The notes under the pieces were generated by a model, which was given only the letters and a program-made list of their open reading frames with translations, had not been told where the DNA came from and made no database searches. DNA of 22,762 nucleotides, from contig DASRJH010000212.1 in NCBI GenBank assembly GCA_035649575.1, positions 1 to 22,762 on the forward strand, given 5' to 3'. The stretch is from DASVAL01 sp035649575. Its GTDB lineage: Bacteria; Planctomycetota; UBA1135; UBA2386. This document shows positions 8,445-16,136 of the stretch, piece after piece; the first letter of the stretch is position 1; the number at the start of each line of letters is the position of its first letter. A program made the translations under genes and the position numbers.

Positions 8445-9533
8445 TCACTGGTTCGCCCGGCCGACGCGCACCGCGAGGCCGTTGCTCGCAACGAAGCTCC
8501 CGCCCGTGAGAGCGATCGCCTGGACGAACAACTGCACGCCAAGCAGCTGGGGCTGGTCGGGGAGCGGGAGCGGAAGCGAGGCCATGCCATTGAGCAGCAC
8601 GCCTGCGACACTCACGTCCGGCGACACGCGCAGGAACTGGCCTGACGCACCGAGGATCGGGCCGAGATCGAGAGGCAGCGCGACGGCGCCGGCCTGCGCG
8701 TAGCTCGAGCCTGCGGCGAGCAGGAACAGCGTGTTGGCGGGTCCGCTGACTTGCAGCGCAAAGTTCAGATTGCCTGCGGTCGGCAGTGAGTTCGCCTGCA
8801 CAGCAACGTTCGTCACGGTGCCGAACGGGACGACCGAGGCGATCGGCGCCTGCGCCATGAGGGCCACTTCGGCAGGGGAAGCCGCACGACCCATCATGAC
8901 GAACTCGTCGATGTCGTAGAGGCTGCCGCACCAATTCACGTAGTCAGCGCCGACGAAGAGCTGGCCCGTCGTGAACACGACGCCCGTCGAGATCGGCGTC
9001 GTCGTCGCGGGAACGCCGTTGCGGTACCAGGTCGCCTGGCCGGCAACCGGATCGACGACGATCGCGAAATGGTTCCAACCCGGCATCGTGTGCACCGGGA
9101 CGCCGAAGTCGCCGTTGAGGTCAGGGCCGCCCCAGCCGTGCAGCTGCAGCCCGGCGCCGGCCGTGCCGCCCGTGGCGATCGACCAGTTCGGTTGCCCGGC
9201 GACGGGCGAGTACTCGTTGGGCGACGTCGCGATGTCGTTGCGAAGGAAGAACGCGATGGTCAGCGCACCCTGATATCCACCCTGCCAGCCCGTGGCCACG
9301 TAGATGCCCGACAGGCCGCCGTACATGCTCGCGGAGAGCGCATTGCCGAAACGTCCGTCCGCGTAGACGTACTCGACGGGCCACGTGGTGTTGCCGAACT
9401 TCGGGCCGGCGAGCGGGCCGCTCGCGTAGTTGAGCACCGCGTTCGTGTCGGTGCTGTCGAAGGCGTAGCGCACGATTTCCTGTTGCGCGCAGAGAGTGCC
9501 GACGAACAGGGAGCAGGCGAGGAAGCTTCTCAT
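8445..9533 (-). CDS. Secreted LamG-domain (concanavalin-like) protein
   Basis: This 362-residue protein is read from ATG 9533-9531. An in-frame GTG at 9584 would add 17 residues in front of the signal peptide and is less likely. Residues 1-16 (MRSFLACSLFVGTLCA) are a signal peptide. Residues about 20-225 have the layout of a LamG/concanavalin A-like lectin domain: YAFDSTDTN at the start, GRFGNAL, LTIAFFLRND, WNHFAIVVD, TWYRNGVP and SLYDIDEFVMMGRAASPAEV at the end. Residues about 240-362 form a second beta-rich module ending in LLGVQLFVQAIALTGGSF and LAVRVG. I associate this kind of C-terminal module with many secreted proteins of Pla/Poly-type planctomycetes. LamG domains bind carbohydrate or protein, but the ligand here is unknown. 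It diverges from the sigma-factor fusion gene across a 134-base intergenic region. No Shine-Dalgarno sequence is seen. Confidence 0.85.
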   Translation of the reverse strand: MRSFLACSLFVGTLCAQQEIVRYAFDSTDTNAVLNYASGPLAGPKFGNTTWPVEYVYADGRFGNALSASMYGGLSGIYVATGWQGGYQGALTIAFFLRNDIATSPNEYSPVAGQPNWSIATGGTAGAGLQLHGWGGPDLNGDFGVPVHTMPGWNHFAIVVDPVAGQATWYRNGVPATTTPISTGVVFTTGQLFVGADYVNWCGSLYDIDEFVMMGRAASPAEVALMAQAPIASVVPFGTVTNVAVQANSLPTAGNLNFALQVSGPANTLFLLAAGSSYAQAGAVALPLDLGPILGASGQFLRVSPDVSVAGVLLNGMASLPLPLPDQPQLLGVQLFVQAIALTGGSFVASNGLAVRVGRANQ

Positions 9534-9653
9534 GGGAGTGGGGATGGAATCGGTGTGAGGTCGGTTGGGGACCCCAGTTTCCACCGGCGGAGGCTGCTCG
9601 TTACAGTCGCTGGGGAAAAATCGGCCGGGCGTGTTGCCGCTTCCGCACTCCCA

Positions 9654-9659
9654 TCTAAT
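9654..9659 (+). promoter_or_regulatory. -10-like hexamer next to the sigma-fusion start
   Basis: TCTAAT (5 of 6 matches to TATAAT) ends 8 bases before ATG 9668. Initiation about 7 bases downstream would place the transcript start at or just before the ATG, giving a leaderless message. This fits the lack of any Shine-Dalgarno sequence. The -35 is poor: TTGCCG at 9634-9639 is only 14 bases away. Confidence 0.35.
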
Positions 9660-9667
9660 TGCCGTCT

Positions 9668-12592
9668 ATGGCCGACCTTCACCTCGACGAGCAGTTCGTG
9701 CAGTTCGTGCGGACCGGCGACCGCAAGGCACTCGAGTTCGTCTTCGTGCACACGGAAGAACGTCTGCGCCATCGCGCGCAGCGTGTGCTCGGCGACGCGC
9801 GGGCCGCCGAAGATCTCGTGCAGGAGCTGTTCCTCGCGCTGCTGCTGCGCTGTGACACCTACGCACCGGGCCGGCCGTGCCTGCCGTATCTGATCGGCGC
9901 GCTGCATCGGCGCGCGAGCACGTGGCGGAAGCGCGCCGCGTTGTTGCAACGGCTGCCCGTCGGACCCGCCGGCGATCGCTTGCCTGCTGACGATGAGGTG
10001 CCGCTGGCTTGGGCCCGATTCCGCGAGCTGCTCGCGGCCGTGGAGTCCGCGCTGCCGCAGCTGCCGTTCGCGAGCCAGGACGTCGTGCGGCGCTTCCTGC
10101 AGGAACACAAATCGCCGCAGGAGATTGGCCGTGCGTTGGGCCGGCCGGCCGGCACGGTGCGCGTGCAACTGCATCGAGGTCTGCAGCAGCTGCGCGATCT
10201 CTTGCCGAGGGGTTTCTTCGCGCTGCCGTTCCTGCTGCTGTTGCGCGAGACTCGAGCGCAGCCGCCCCTGCCGGTGCCGGCCGGCGGTCAGCGGTTGCCG
10301 CCGTGGTTCCTCGCGGTGACGATCGCAGCGGGCGTGCTCGTGTGCCTGCCCGCGTTCGCGCCGACCTGGTCCACGCAGGTGCCTGCCGGTGCCGCGACGG
10401 CCGTCGTGTCGTCCGCGCCCACTGGCACCGAGGCACCAGCCACGGGCACACAACGCGCGCTCGTGACCACGGCCGAAGCCGCGGCGACCGGCAGCGCAAC
10501 GCTGCGGTTCCACTTCCAGGACGGTGCCGCCGCGAACGGCGTCGGCGTCTGGTTCGTGCAACCTGGAACCGACCCGGACTTCGGCGGACGTCGCTGCGTG
10601 ACCGACGCCGAAGGTCGCGTCGCACTCAGTGAGCTGCCGGCCGGGGAACTGCTCGTCACCACCGATCGCGGCACCAAGACGACGATCGTCGTGCGCGCCG
10701 GCGTCCACTGGGCAAGCACGGTCGAGCTGCCGCCCGGCGTGCAGCTCTCGGGCCGCGTGGTCGACGAGGACGGCGCCCCTGTTGCCGGCGCCGGAGTCTG
10801 GCTCTGCCACTCGCCAAAGCAGCTGTGGGATGGACAGGTCGTGACGCACAGCGAGGCCGACGGCACGTTCGCGCTGCGCGACGTCGAACCGATGTCGACG
10901 CTCGCCGCGTTCGTCGAGGGCAAGGCACCTTCGCCGATGCGAGTCGTCCTCCCCAAGCAGCGTGCGCCGTTCGAGCTGCGCATCGGCGGACCCGCGTGCA
11001 CCGTGGCCGGAACCGTCGTCGACGACGCCGGCGAACCCGTTCGCGGTGCCGTCGTACGCGTGGCGCGTCACGCGCGGGCCCAGTTCACGTGGCAGGGACC
11101 CGAGAGTAACGCCGAGCTGCAACCGTGCCGCGAGCTGCGTACGGACGCGGGTGGTCACTTCGCATGCGGCGAACTGCCGCGAGGTCGGCTCGAAGTGTCC
11201 GTGCGCGCGTTCGACCACGCGCCGGCTCTCGCGCCCGTGCTCGCCGACGCGGACGAACACACGCTGCGCGTGGTGCTGCGCAAGGGTGCCTCGCTGCGTG
11301 GCACAGTGCGTTCAGCCACGGGTAACCCCGTGCCCGGAGCGACCGTCGTTGCTCACGGCACGGCACGCCACCAATGGTCTGCCGTCGATACCAGCGACAG
11401 CGGCGGATTTGCGCTCGGCGGGCTCGATCCGGCGCGCGTGATGCTCGAGGTGAAGGCGCCGGGGTTCGCGACGCTCGAGCTGCCGGTCGCCGTGCCGCAT
11501 CGCGAAGAGCTCGCGATCGTGCTGACTCCGGCGCCGCTCTGCCGCGGCCGGTTCCTCGACGCTTCGGGCCAGCCCGCGGACACGGCCGCTTGGGAGCTCG
11601 GCTGGCGGCAGGCGGGTGACGGGGGCACGGTTTCGCCGGAGCTCGTGGCACTCGGCGCCGGCAGCACCTTCCAACTCGAGGCGAGGCCAGGTGTCGCGTT
11701 CTTCTGCCGGCCGCGCGACGACAAGGTCTGGCTGCCGTGCATGGCTACAACGGCCGCCGACAGCCAGCTCGAGGTGCGCCAACCCGAGCTGCCCGCCGAA
11801 CGCGGCGTGCTGCAGGTGCGGTTGCACGGCGCGACACCCGAACAGCTCGCGGACTCGTGCGTGCTGCTCGAGCGCGACGCCGAGGTCTACCGCGGCAGTG
11901 TGATGCCCGCGGACTCCGTCGTGCGTCTCCTCGCGACCGTGCCCGTCGGCGACTATCGCGTGCACGTCTTCGGCCAGCGCAATCGCTGCCCGGCGTTGTT
12001 CGGGGGCGTCGCCGCAGTGACCGCGGCCGGAGCCACGGTCGACGTGACCGTGCCGCCCGCCGGCACGCTGCGTTATGCGTTGCGCGCCGAACGGCCGACG
12101 CAACACTGTGGCGGCTTCGTCGTCGACGAGCGCGGCGTGCAGGTGCCGTTGCGCGAGCCCGCGGGTCTGCTGTGTCTGGCCGAAGGCCGCTACGAATTCT
12201 GGGCGCACGGCGCCTCGTTCATGACCGTGCGTGGGCTGCCATTCGAGATCCGCGCCGGCCAGCAGACGGAGCTCGACGTGCCGATCCGCGCGGGGCTCGT
12301 GCGGCACATCGCGTTCTCGCTGCCAGATGGCGTGTCGCCCGCGGCGGCCCGCGTGCAGATGCAGTGCCACGGGCATCGCGTGCTCGGCGGCGAGCCCGGC
12401 GTCGACGAGTGTGGCTTCGACGCGCGGGCCGACGGTTTCTGCTGCGTGCCGATCGTGCTCGCCGACGACGACTACACGTTGGAGCTGCGCGCGGGCGAAC
12501 GGGTCTTCACGGGCCGCTTCGCGGTGGCCGGCGAGGACGGCGGCGTCGAACCGGTCTTGGTGGCGCTCGTCGAAACTGCGCGCGGCGGCTGA
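9668..12592 (+). CDS. Membrane-anchored ECF-type sigma factor fused to extracytoplasmic carboxypeptidase-regulatory-like domains
   Basis: This 974-residue protein starts at ATG 9668; an in-frame TTG at 9659 is less likely. Residues about 10-90 match sigma-70 region 2 (VLGDARAAEDLVQELFLALL), and about 120-182 match region 4 with a helix-turn-helix (SPQEIGRALGRPAGTVRVQL). Residues 212-231 (PWFLAVTIAAGVLVCLPAFA) form a single transmembrane helix. A low-complexity Ala/Thr linker follows. Beyond about 275 the protein is beta-rich with at least three carboxypeptidase-regulatory-like (CarbopepD_reg/Cna-B-like) repeats, beginning near 358 (LSGRVVDEDGAPVAGAGV), 446 (VAGTVVDDAGEPVRGAVV) and 543 (LRGTVRSATGNPVPGATV). 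Topology should be sigma domain inside, repeats outside. As inference, it may sense an extracytoplasmic cue and activate transcription directly or after proteolytic release. No separate anti-sigma gene is adjacent. The divergent LamG gene is a candidate target. Confidence 0.9.
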   Translation: MADLHLDEQFVQFVRTGDRKALEFVFVHTEERLRHRAQRVLGDARAAEDLVQELFLALLLRCDTYAPGRPCLPYLIGALHRRASTWRKRAALLQRLPVGPAGDRLPADDEVPLAWARFRELLAAVESALPQLPFASQDVVRRFLQEHKSPQEIGRALGRPAGTVRVQLHRGLQQLRDLLPRGFFALPFLLLLRETRAQPPLPVPAGGQRLPPWFLAVTIAAGVLVCLPAFAPTWSTQVPAGAATAVVSSAPTGTEAPATGTQRALVTTAEAAATGSATLRFHFQDGAAANGVGVWFVQPGTDPDFGGRRCVTDAEGRVALSELPAGELLVTTDRGTKTTIVVRAGVHWASTVELPPGVQLSGRVVDEDGAPVAGAGVWLCHSPKQLWDGQVVTHSEADGTFALRDVEPMSTLAAFVEGKAPSPMRVVLPKQRAPFELRIGGPACTVAGTVVDDAGEPVRGAVVRVARHARAQFTWQGPESNAELQPCRELRTDAGGHFACGELPRGRLEVSVRAFDHAPALAPVLADADEHTLRVVLRKGASLRGTVRSATGNPVPGATVVAHGTARHQWSAVDTSDSGGFALGGLDPARVMLEVKAPGFATLELPVAVPHREELAIVLTPAPLCRGRFLDASGQPADTAAWELGWRQAGDGGTVSPELVALGAGSTFQLEARPGVAFFCRPRDDKVWLPCMATTAADSQLEVRQPELPAERGVLQVRLHGATPEQLADSCVLLERDAEVYRGSVMPADSVVRLLATVPVGDYRVHVFGQRNRCPALFGGVAAVTAAGATVDVTVPPAGTLRYALRAERPTQHCGGFVVDERGVQVPLREPAGLLCLAEGRYEFWAHGASFMTVRGLPFEIRAGQQTELDVPIRAGLVRHIAFSLPDGVSPAAARVQMQCHGHRVLGGEPGVDECGFDARADGFCCVPIVLADDDYTLELRAGERVFTGRFAVAGEDGGVEPVLVALVETARGG

Positions 12593-12608
12593 CGCGTCTA
12601 CGAGCCGC
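12585..12608. terminator. Possible stem at the convergent junction of sigma fusion and O-methyltransferase
   Basis: GCGGCT and AGCCGC form a 6-bp stem with a 12-base loop that itself contains the palindrome GACGCGTC. It spans the two convergent stop codons, which are only 5 bases apart. No T tract follows, and such stems arise easily by chance at this G+C content. Confidence 0.22.
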
Positions 12609-13605
12609 GCTCACCGACGAGAAGCCAGCTGCCGGCGACGAGCCGCGCCATCTGCTCGACGCGCAGCCCGGCGGACTGCAACAACCGCCGCAGCTCGGGC
12701 TTCCGGCGCACGCGACCGCCGAGCAGCACCTGCATCTCGAGATCCATGATCGCGGCGAGGTCGGCGCGGTTGTCGGGTGCGAGCACCGTCTCGATCGCGA
12801 GCACGCGCCCGTGCTTGGCCATCGCGTCGACGCAGCACCGCAGCAGCGACAACGCGCGTTCGTCGTCCCAGTTGTGCAGCACGTGCTTGACCAGGTACAC
12901 GTCGCCGCCCTTCGTCATGCTCTCGAAGAAATCGCCGCCGTGAGCTTCCACGCGGGCGCCGAACCGCGCGACGAGCTGCGACCGGGCCCGCTCGACGACG
13001 TGTGGCAGATCGAGCAGCACGCCGCGCAGGTGCGGCCAGCGTTGCAGCACCTCGGCGAGCAAGGTGCCGCGGCCACCGCCGACGTCGACGACCACCCGCG
13101 CGGTCTCGAAGTCGTAGACGCTGCACAGTGCCAGGGCTTCGTGCCGCGTGAACGAGTCGATCGCCGCGTCGTAGCGCGCGGCCGCTTCGGGAGTGCGCGC
13201 GAGGTAGTCGTAGAGCCCGACGCCGTGCACGCCCTGAAACGCCGTACCCCCGGTCCGCTTGACGTCGCGCAGCCGCGACCACGCGTCCCACTGCTCCTGC
13301 GCGCCGACGAACTCCGCGAGCGGACCCAGCGCATCGCGCTTCAACGCGGCGCCGCGTTCGGTCAGCGCATAGGTGTCGGGCGTCGGACTGTCGAAGAAGC
13401 CGAGGCCCGCGCAAAGCCGCAGCACGGGCGCGAGCACCACCGCGTCACATCCGGTCTCGGCCGCGAGCGTCTCGAGCGAACGCGGCCCCGACTCCAGCCG
13501 CTCGGCGAGACCGAGCGCAGCCGCCGTCGAGACCGCCTGCGCGCAGCACTTGCCGCCCAACACCTGCAGCAGGTAGTCCGCGGGCGAGCTCGACTCGGGC
13601 GTCAC
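12598..13605 (-). CDS. SAM-dependent O-methyltransferase (Methyltransf_2 family)
   Basis: This 335-residue protein is read from GTG 13605-13603, 14 bases after the halogenase stop; upstream frame continuation overlaps the halogenase gene. It has the two-part layout of the plant-type/hydroxyneurosporene O-methyltransferase family. Residues about 8-95 form a winged-helix dimerisation domain (LAAETGCDAVVLAPVLRLCAGLGFF, then YALTERGA). From about 125 comes the Rossmann catalytic domain. The SAM motif VVVDVGGGRG is at 171-180, and KHVLHNWDDE at 240-249 carries the expected catalytic base H244. Members methylate hydroxyl groups of aromatic or polyketide-type substrates. Co-transcription with a halogenase, next to acyl-carrier and hot-dog enzymes, suggests tailoring of the aromatic end of a natural product; substrate and order of steps are inferred. 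Confidence 0.9.
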   Translation of the reverse strand: MTPESSSPADYLLQVLGGKCCAQAVSTAAALGLAERLESGPRSLETLAAETGCDAVVLAPVLRLCAGLGFFDSPTPDTYALTERGAALKRDALGPLAEFVGAQEQWDAWSRLRDVKRTGGTAFQGVHGVGLYDYLARTPEAAARYDAAIDSFTRHEALALCSVYDFETARVVVDVGGGRGTLLAEVLQRWPHLRGVLLDLPHVVERARSQLVARFGARVEAHGGDFFESMTKGGDVYLVKHVLHNWDDERALSLLRCCVDAMAKHGRVLAIETVLAPDNRADLAAIMDLEMQVLLGGRVRRKPELRRLLQSAGLRVEQMARLVAGSWLLVGERGS

Positions 13606-13619
13606 GGCATGTGTCTCGG

Positions 13620-15443
13620 TCAGGCGTCTTCGGCCATCATGATGCTGGCCCCGTCGAGCCGTTCCGCGAGCATCGTGTAGGGCCCGCGCGCGAGCAGCTC
13701 GCGCGCTGCCGCAGCCTGCGCGTGGCGGCGCACCGGGCCGAGCCCACGTTCGACGTCGCGCGCGAGGTCGGGCAGACTGTGGCGTCGTTGGAGACCCACC
13801 AATTCCTCGACCTCGAAGCGCTCCTTGCCGACCCTCACGCCCCACGACCAGAACTGCACGCGGTCGAGCAACTGCTGCGCGCGCTCGGGACCGAGTTCCT
13901 GCACGATGCGCAGCACGAGTTCGCCGATGATCTCGTGGCCCTGCTCGAGCCGGCGCGAGATGTAGGCGAGCGTCTCGGGGGTCGTCATCTTCTGCGCAAC
14001 CGCGACGTGCGCGTCGATCAGCACCGACGGGAACGCAGGCGCCTGCTTGAAGACCGGCATCGGCCGCTCGGGTGCCATGACCGCCCAGTGGTGCAGCAGG
14101 TTCTCGACGTGCCCCGTGAGCTCGAGGAAGCGGCGCCCGACCTCGGCGAACTTCATGTGCTCGTCGCCTTCGAGCCGGAAGAGGTCCTGCTGGAAGTACT
14201 GACACGTGAAGGACCAGTAGGCGAAGTTGTTCCAGAACACCTTGTTCGCCATCGCGGACGGGTGGCCGTAGATCGGCGCTGCGGTGCGGAACAGCTGGAA
14301 CGAACCGTTCAGCAGCGCGCGATACTGCGCGTTCAGCATCATCGCCTTCGGCTTGAGGTCCAAGCCCGCGAGGTCCGCGCGCATCAGCTCGATCGTGAAA
14401 CAGTTCGCGAAGCCGATGAAGTCGGTGCCGGGGCTGAACAGCGGATCGACGAACGCGCCCGCCTCGCCGACGAGCGCCCAGCGGTCCTCGGACCAGCAGC
14501 GGCCGACCGAGTAGCTGTAGTTGCGCAGGCAGAGGAAGTCCACGATCTCGTGCTCGAGCACGGCGGTTGTGAGCTGCGGCTCGTGCTTCTGCATGAACGC
14601 GAGCGTCGCTTCGAGCCCCGCGATGTTGCGGCAGTCGTGCGTGTCCTCGTGCAGCACGACGCCGATGCTCGTGAGACCCGTGGACAGCGGGATCACCCAG
14701 ACCCAGTAGCCAGCGCCCATGAAGTGGTTCGTCGACAGCCAGCGGTGCTCGCTGCACGGGCGGTTGTGCCACTCGGTCTCGGTCTTCGGCACGAGGTCGT
14801 TGATGTCGAGCTTGCCCGCGATGCGGAACCAGCCCGAGCTCGCGACGTGGCGGCTGCCGCGCGTGAGCTTCTGCTTGCGGCGCAGCAGCGCCTGGCGGCC
14901 CGTCGCGTCGACGACCCAGCGCGCGCAGAGCTCGTGGCTCGTGCCGTCCTTCTCGTAGGCGACGCGGTGCAGCTCGGGAGACTTGCGGATGTCGATTGCG
15001 GTGACCTTCGCGCCTTCGACGAGCGTGCCGCCGTCGTCCTCGAAGAAGCCGCGCAGGTCCGATTCCATGCGGCCGCGATCCATCTGGTAGGAACGCACGA
15101 TCGGTTCGGCGCACGGTCCGATCTCGGTGCGTTGGTGCAGCGGCAGGTCGCCGCCGCCGGGGAAGAAGCGGATGCCATACTTGAGCAGCTGCCGGCTGCG
15201 CATGTAGTCGTGCAGGCCGATGCGGTCGAGATACTGGGCGCCGAGCTCGACCGACGATTCGCCGACCTTGTGGCAGGCATCGGGCAGCGGACGCGAAGTG
15301 CGTTCGAGCATCGCGATCGACAGCTGCGGCAGCTCGCGGCGCAGCTGTCGCGCGAGCGTGAGGCCCGCGAGGCCCGCGCCGCAGATGACCACGTCCCAGA
15401 CCTTGGCCGCGAGTGCGTTCTGCGATGGGGATTCTGCGCGCAT
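13620..15443 (-). CDS. Flavin-dependent halogenase (NAD(P)/FAD-dependent oxidoreductase family)
   Basis: This 607-residue protein is read from ATG 15443-15441, with GGAG four bases upstream; an in-frame TTG at 15503 is less likely. Residues 16-48 form the FAD-binding fold, with CGAGLAG at 21-27. KVGES is at 59-63. LLKYGIRFF at 86-94 places K88 where halogenases carry the catalytic lysine that forms the chloramine or HOX-lysine species. YWVWVIP at 246-252 matches the halogenase WxWxIP signature (W247, W249), followed by GLTSIGVV as in phenol/acyl halogenases of the CmlS/CndH type. EAGAFVDPLFSPG at 327-339 is the second flavin/halide motif. The roughly 250-residue C-terminal region is helical. 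A free or carrier-bound phenolic substrate is likely; bromide or chloride cannot be told from sequence. A flavin reductase partner is not in the window. It leads the OMT gene by 14 bases, presumably in one operon. Confidence 0.88.
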   Translation of the reverse strand: MRAESPSQNALAAKVWDVVICGAGLAGLTLARQLRRELPQLSIAMLERTSRPLPDACHKVGESSVELGAQYLDRIGLHDYMRSRQLLKYGIRFFPGGGDLPLHQRTEIGPCAEPIVRSYQMDRGRMESDLRGFFEDDGGTLVEGAKVTAIDIRKSPELHRVAYEKDGTSHELCARWVVDATGRQALLRRKQKLTRGSRHVASSGWFRIAGKLDINDLVPKTETEWHNRPCSEHRWLSTNHFMGAGYWVWVIPLSTGLTSIGVVLHEDTHDCRNIAGLEATLAFMQKHEPQLTTAVLEHEIVDFLCLRNYSYSVGRCWSEDRWALVGEAGAFVDPLFSPGTDFIGFANCFTIELMRADLAGLDLKPKAMMLNAQYRALLNGSFQLFRTAAPIYGHPSAMANKVFWNNFAYWSFTCQYFQQDLFRLEGDEHMKFAEVGRRFLELTGHVENLLHHWAVMAPERPMPVFKQAPAFPSVLIDAHVAVAQKMTTPETLAYISRRLEQGHEIIGELVLRIVQELGPERAQQLLDRVQFWSWGVRVGKERFEVEELVGLQRRHSLPDLARDVERGLGPVRRHAQAAAARELLARGPYTMLAERLDGASIMMAEDA

Positions 15444-15591
15444 GTTTCTCCGGGTCGGACCGCGGATCAGTCTGGCGAGCGTGCGTGCGGGAGTCCATCG
15501 CAAACAGCTCCCCCCCTTGCCACGCTGGCTCCACGACCGGACAGTTGACGCTCTCGCGTTTCGTCAGCAGGAGAACGATGAGCGCCTCGAC

Positions 15592-15822
15592 CCGTGCAGC
15601 CTCCCCGGCATCACGCTCTGGACCTCGGCCGACGCGCAGGTGATCACGTTCGCGGGCACGACCGGCATGGACGCGGGCTACGCCGCGTTCGACATCGTGC
15701 TGCCGCCTGGTCACCTGATCGACTACCTGGGCACCCCGCTCCACGCGCAGTGGCTCTGGTTCGACCTGACGAAGTTCAGCAACCACGGCTCGACCGCCGG
15801 GCAACGCTTCCGATTGCAGTAG
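15592..15822 (+). pseudogene. Remnant of a secreted-protein C-terminal beta module
   Basis: About 76 codons read LPGITLWTSADAQ, then GYAAFDIVLPP, LGTPLHAQWLWFDL and STAGQRFRLQ, ending at TAG 15820-15822. This has the pattern of the C-terminal beta module of secreted planctomycete proteins, and its end aligns in style with the LamG protein's C-terminus (LLGVQLFVQAIALTGGSF...LAVRVG). No start codon, signal peptide or N-terminal domains precede it. Upstream the frame runs into unlike sequence and then antisense through the halogenase gene. It is best read as the surviving 3' end of a gene lost by deletion or rearrangement. It could instead be a very short expressed fragment, which seems unlikely. 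Confidence 0.6.
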
Positions 15823-16095
15823 CGAGTGCGGTGTCGCGCGCCACGCCGCATGCTGCCCTGCACGACGGTGCAGATGAAGGTGATGACGGTGCGAACGGCG
15901 GTGACAACGATCTGCCAATGGGACGCAATCGATGTGCGCGTGAACGGAGGCTCGATACGGTCCAGGCGGCAGCGCTGCCGTGCGATCCGCCTGGGACGCA
16001 CACGTTCCACAGCAGCGCCCGACACTATCCACCACGTTTCCACAACGACGGCCGATGCCAGCTCCGACACGTGCCGCAACTAGCCATGACATTTC
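15823..16095. other. Intergenic stretch without a supported gene
   Basis: Open frames exist on both strands (for example 15826-16083 + and 15723-16079 -), but none looks like protein-coding sequence: Arg/Cys-rich or mixed composition, no domain and no plausible start. Apart from the strong hairpin at 15962-15994 I see nothing else. The similarly empty 15444-15591 holds the halogenase leader and a run of seven C at about 15508. Confidence 0.6.
15962..15994. repeat. Strong nested inverted repeat upstream of the acyl carrier protein operon
   Basis: CCAGGCGG (15962-15969) and CCGCCTGG (15987-15994) are perfect inverted arms. The 14-bp palindrome CGGCAGCGCTGCCG (15967-15980) overlaps the left arm and loop. 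The two structures are mutually exclusive stems, as seen in terminators or attenuators, or they could be a protein-binding palindrome. No T tract follows. It lies about 100 bases upstream of the predicted promoter of the acyl carrier protein gene. Confidence 0.4.
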
Positions 16096-16124
16096 TTGCC
16101 CCGCCTCGGCACCCTCCCTAGATT
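16096..16124 (+). promoter_or_regulatory. Predicted sigma-70-type promoter of the acyl carrier protein operon
   Basis: TTGCCC (16096-16101) and TAGATT (16119-16124) are separated by exactly 17 bases; each matches four of six consensus positions. The expected transcript start near 16131 leaves a leader of only about six bases before ATG 16137. No Shine-Dalgarno sequence precedes that ATG, so a near-leaderless message is likely. Confidence 0.45.
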
Positions 16125-16136
16125 CACTTGCTGCCA

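Noticed and set aside
9614..9635. GGAAAA followed by CGTGTT as an ECF-type promoter for the sigma fusion
   Set aside because: The spacer is only 10 bases, too short for ECF promoters (about 16-17), and the -10 match is poor.
9530..11260. Long - strand open frame opposite the sigma-fusion gene
   Set aside because: Composition is Arg/Gln/His-rich, no domain is visible, and it would overlap the LamG start.
13611..15548. Long + strand open frame (645 codons) opposite the halogenase
   Set aside because: It is a shadow of the halogenase; the sequence is Arg/Glu/Val-rich without any domain, and the - strand has the FAD and WxWxIP motifs.
15723..16079. Small - strand open frame with a hydrophobic stretch, as a possible membrane peptide
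   Set aside because: It overlaps the gene remnant, has no ribosome-binding site or family pattern, and its composition is irregular.
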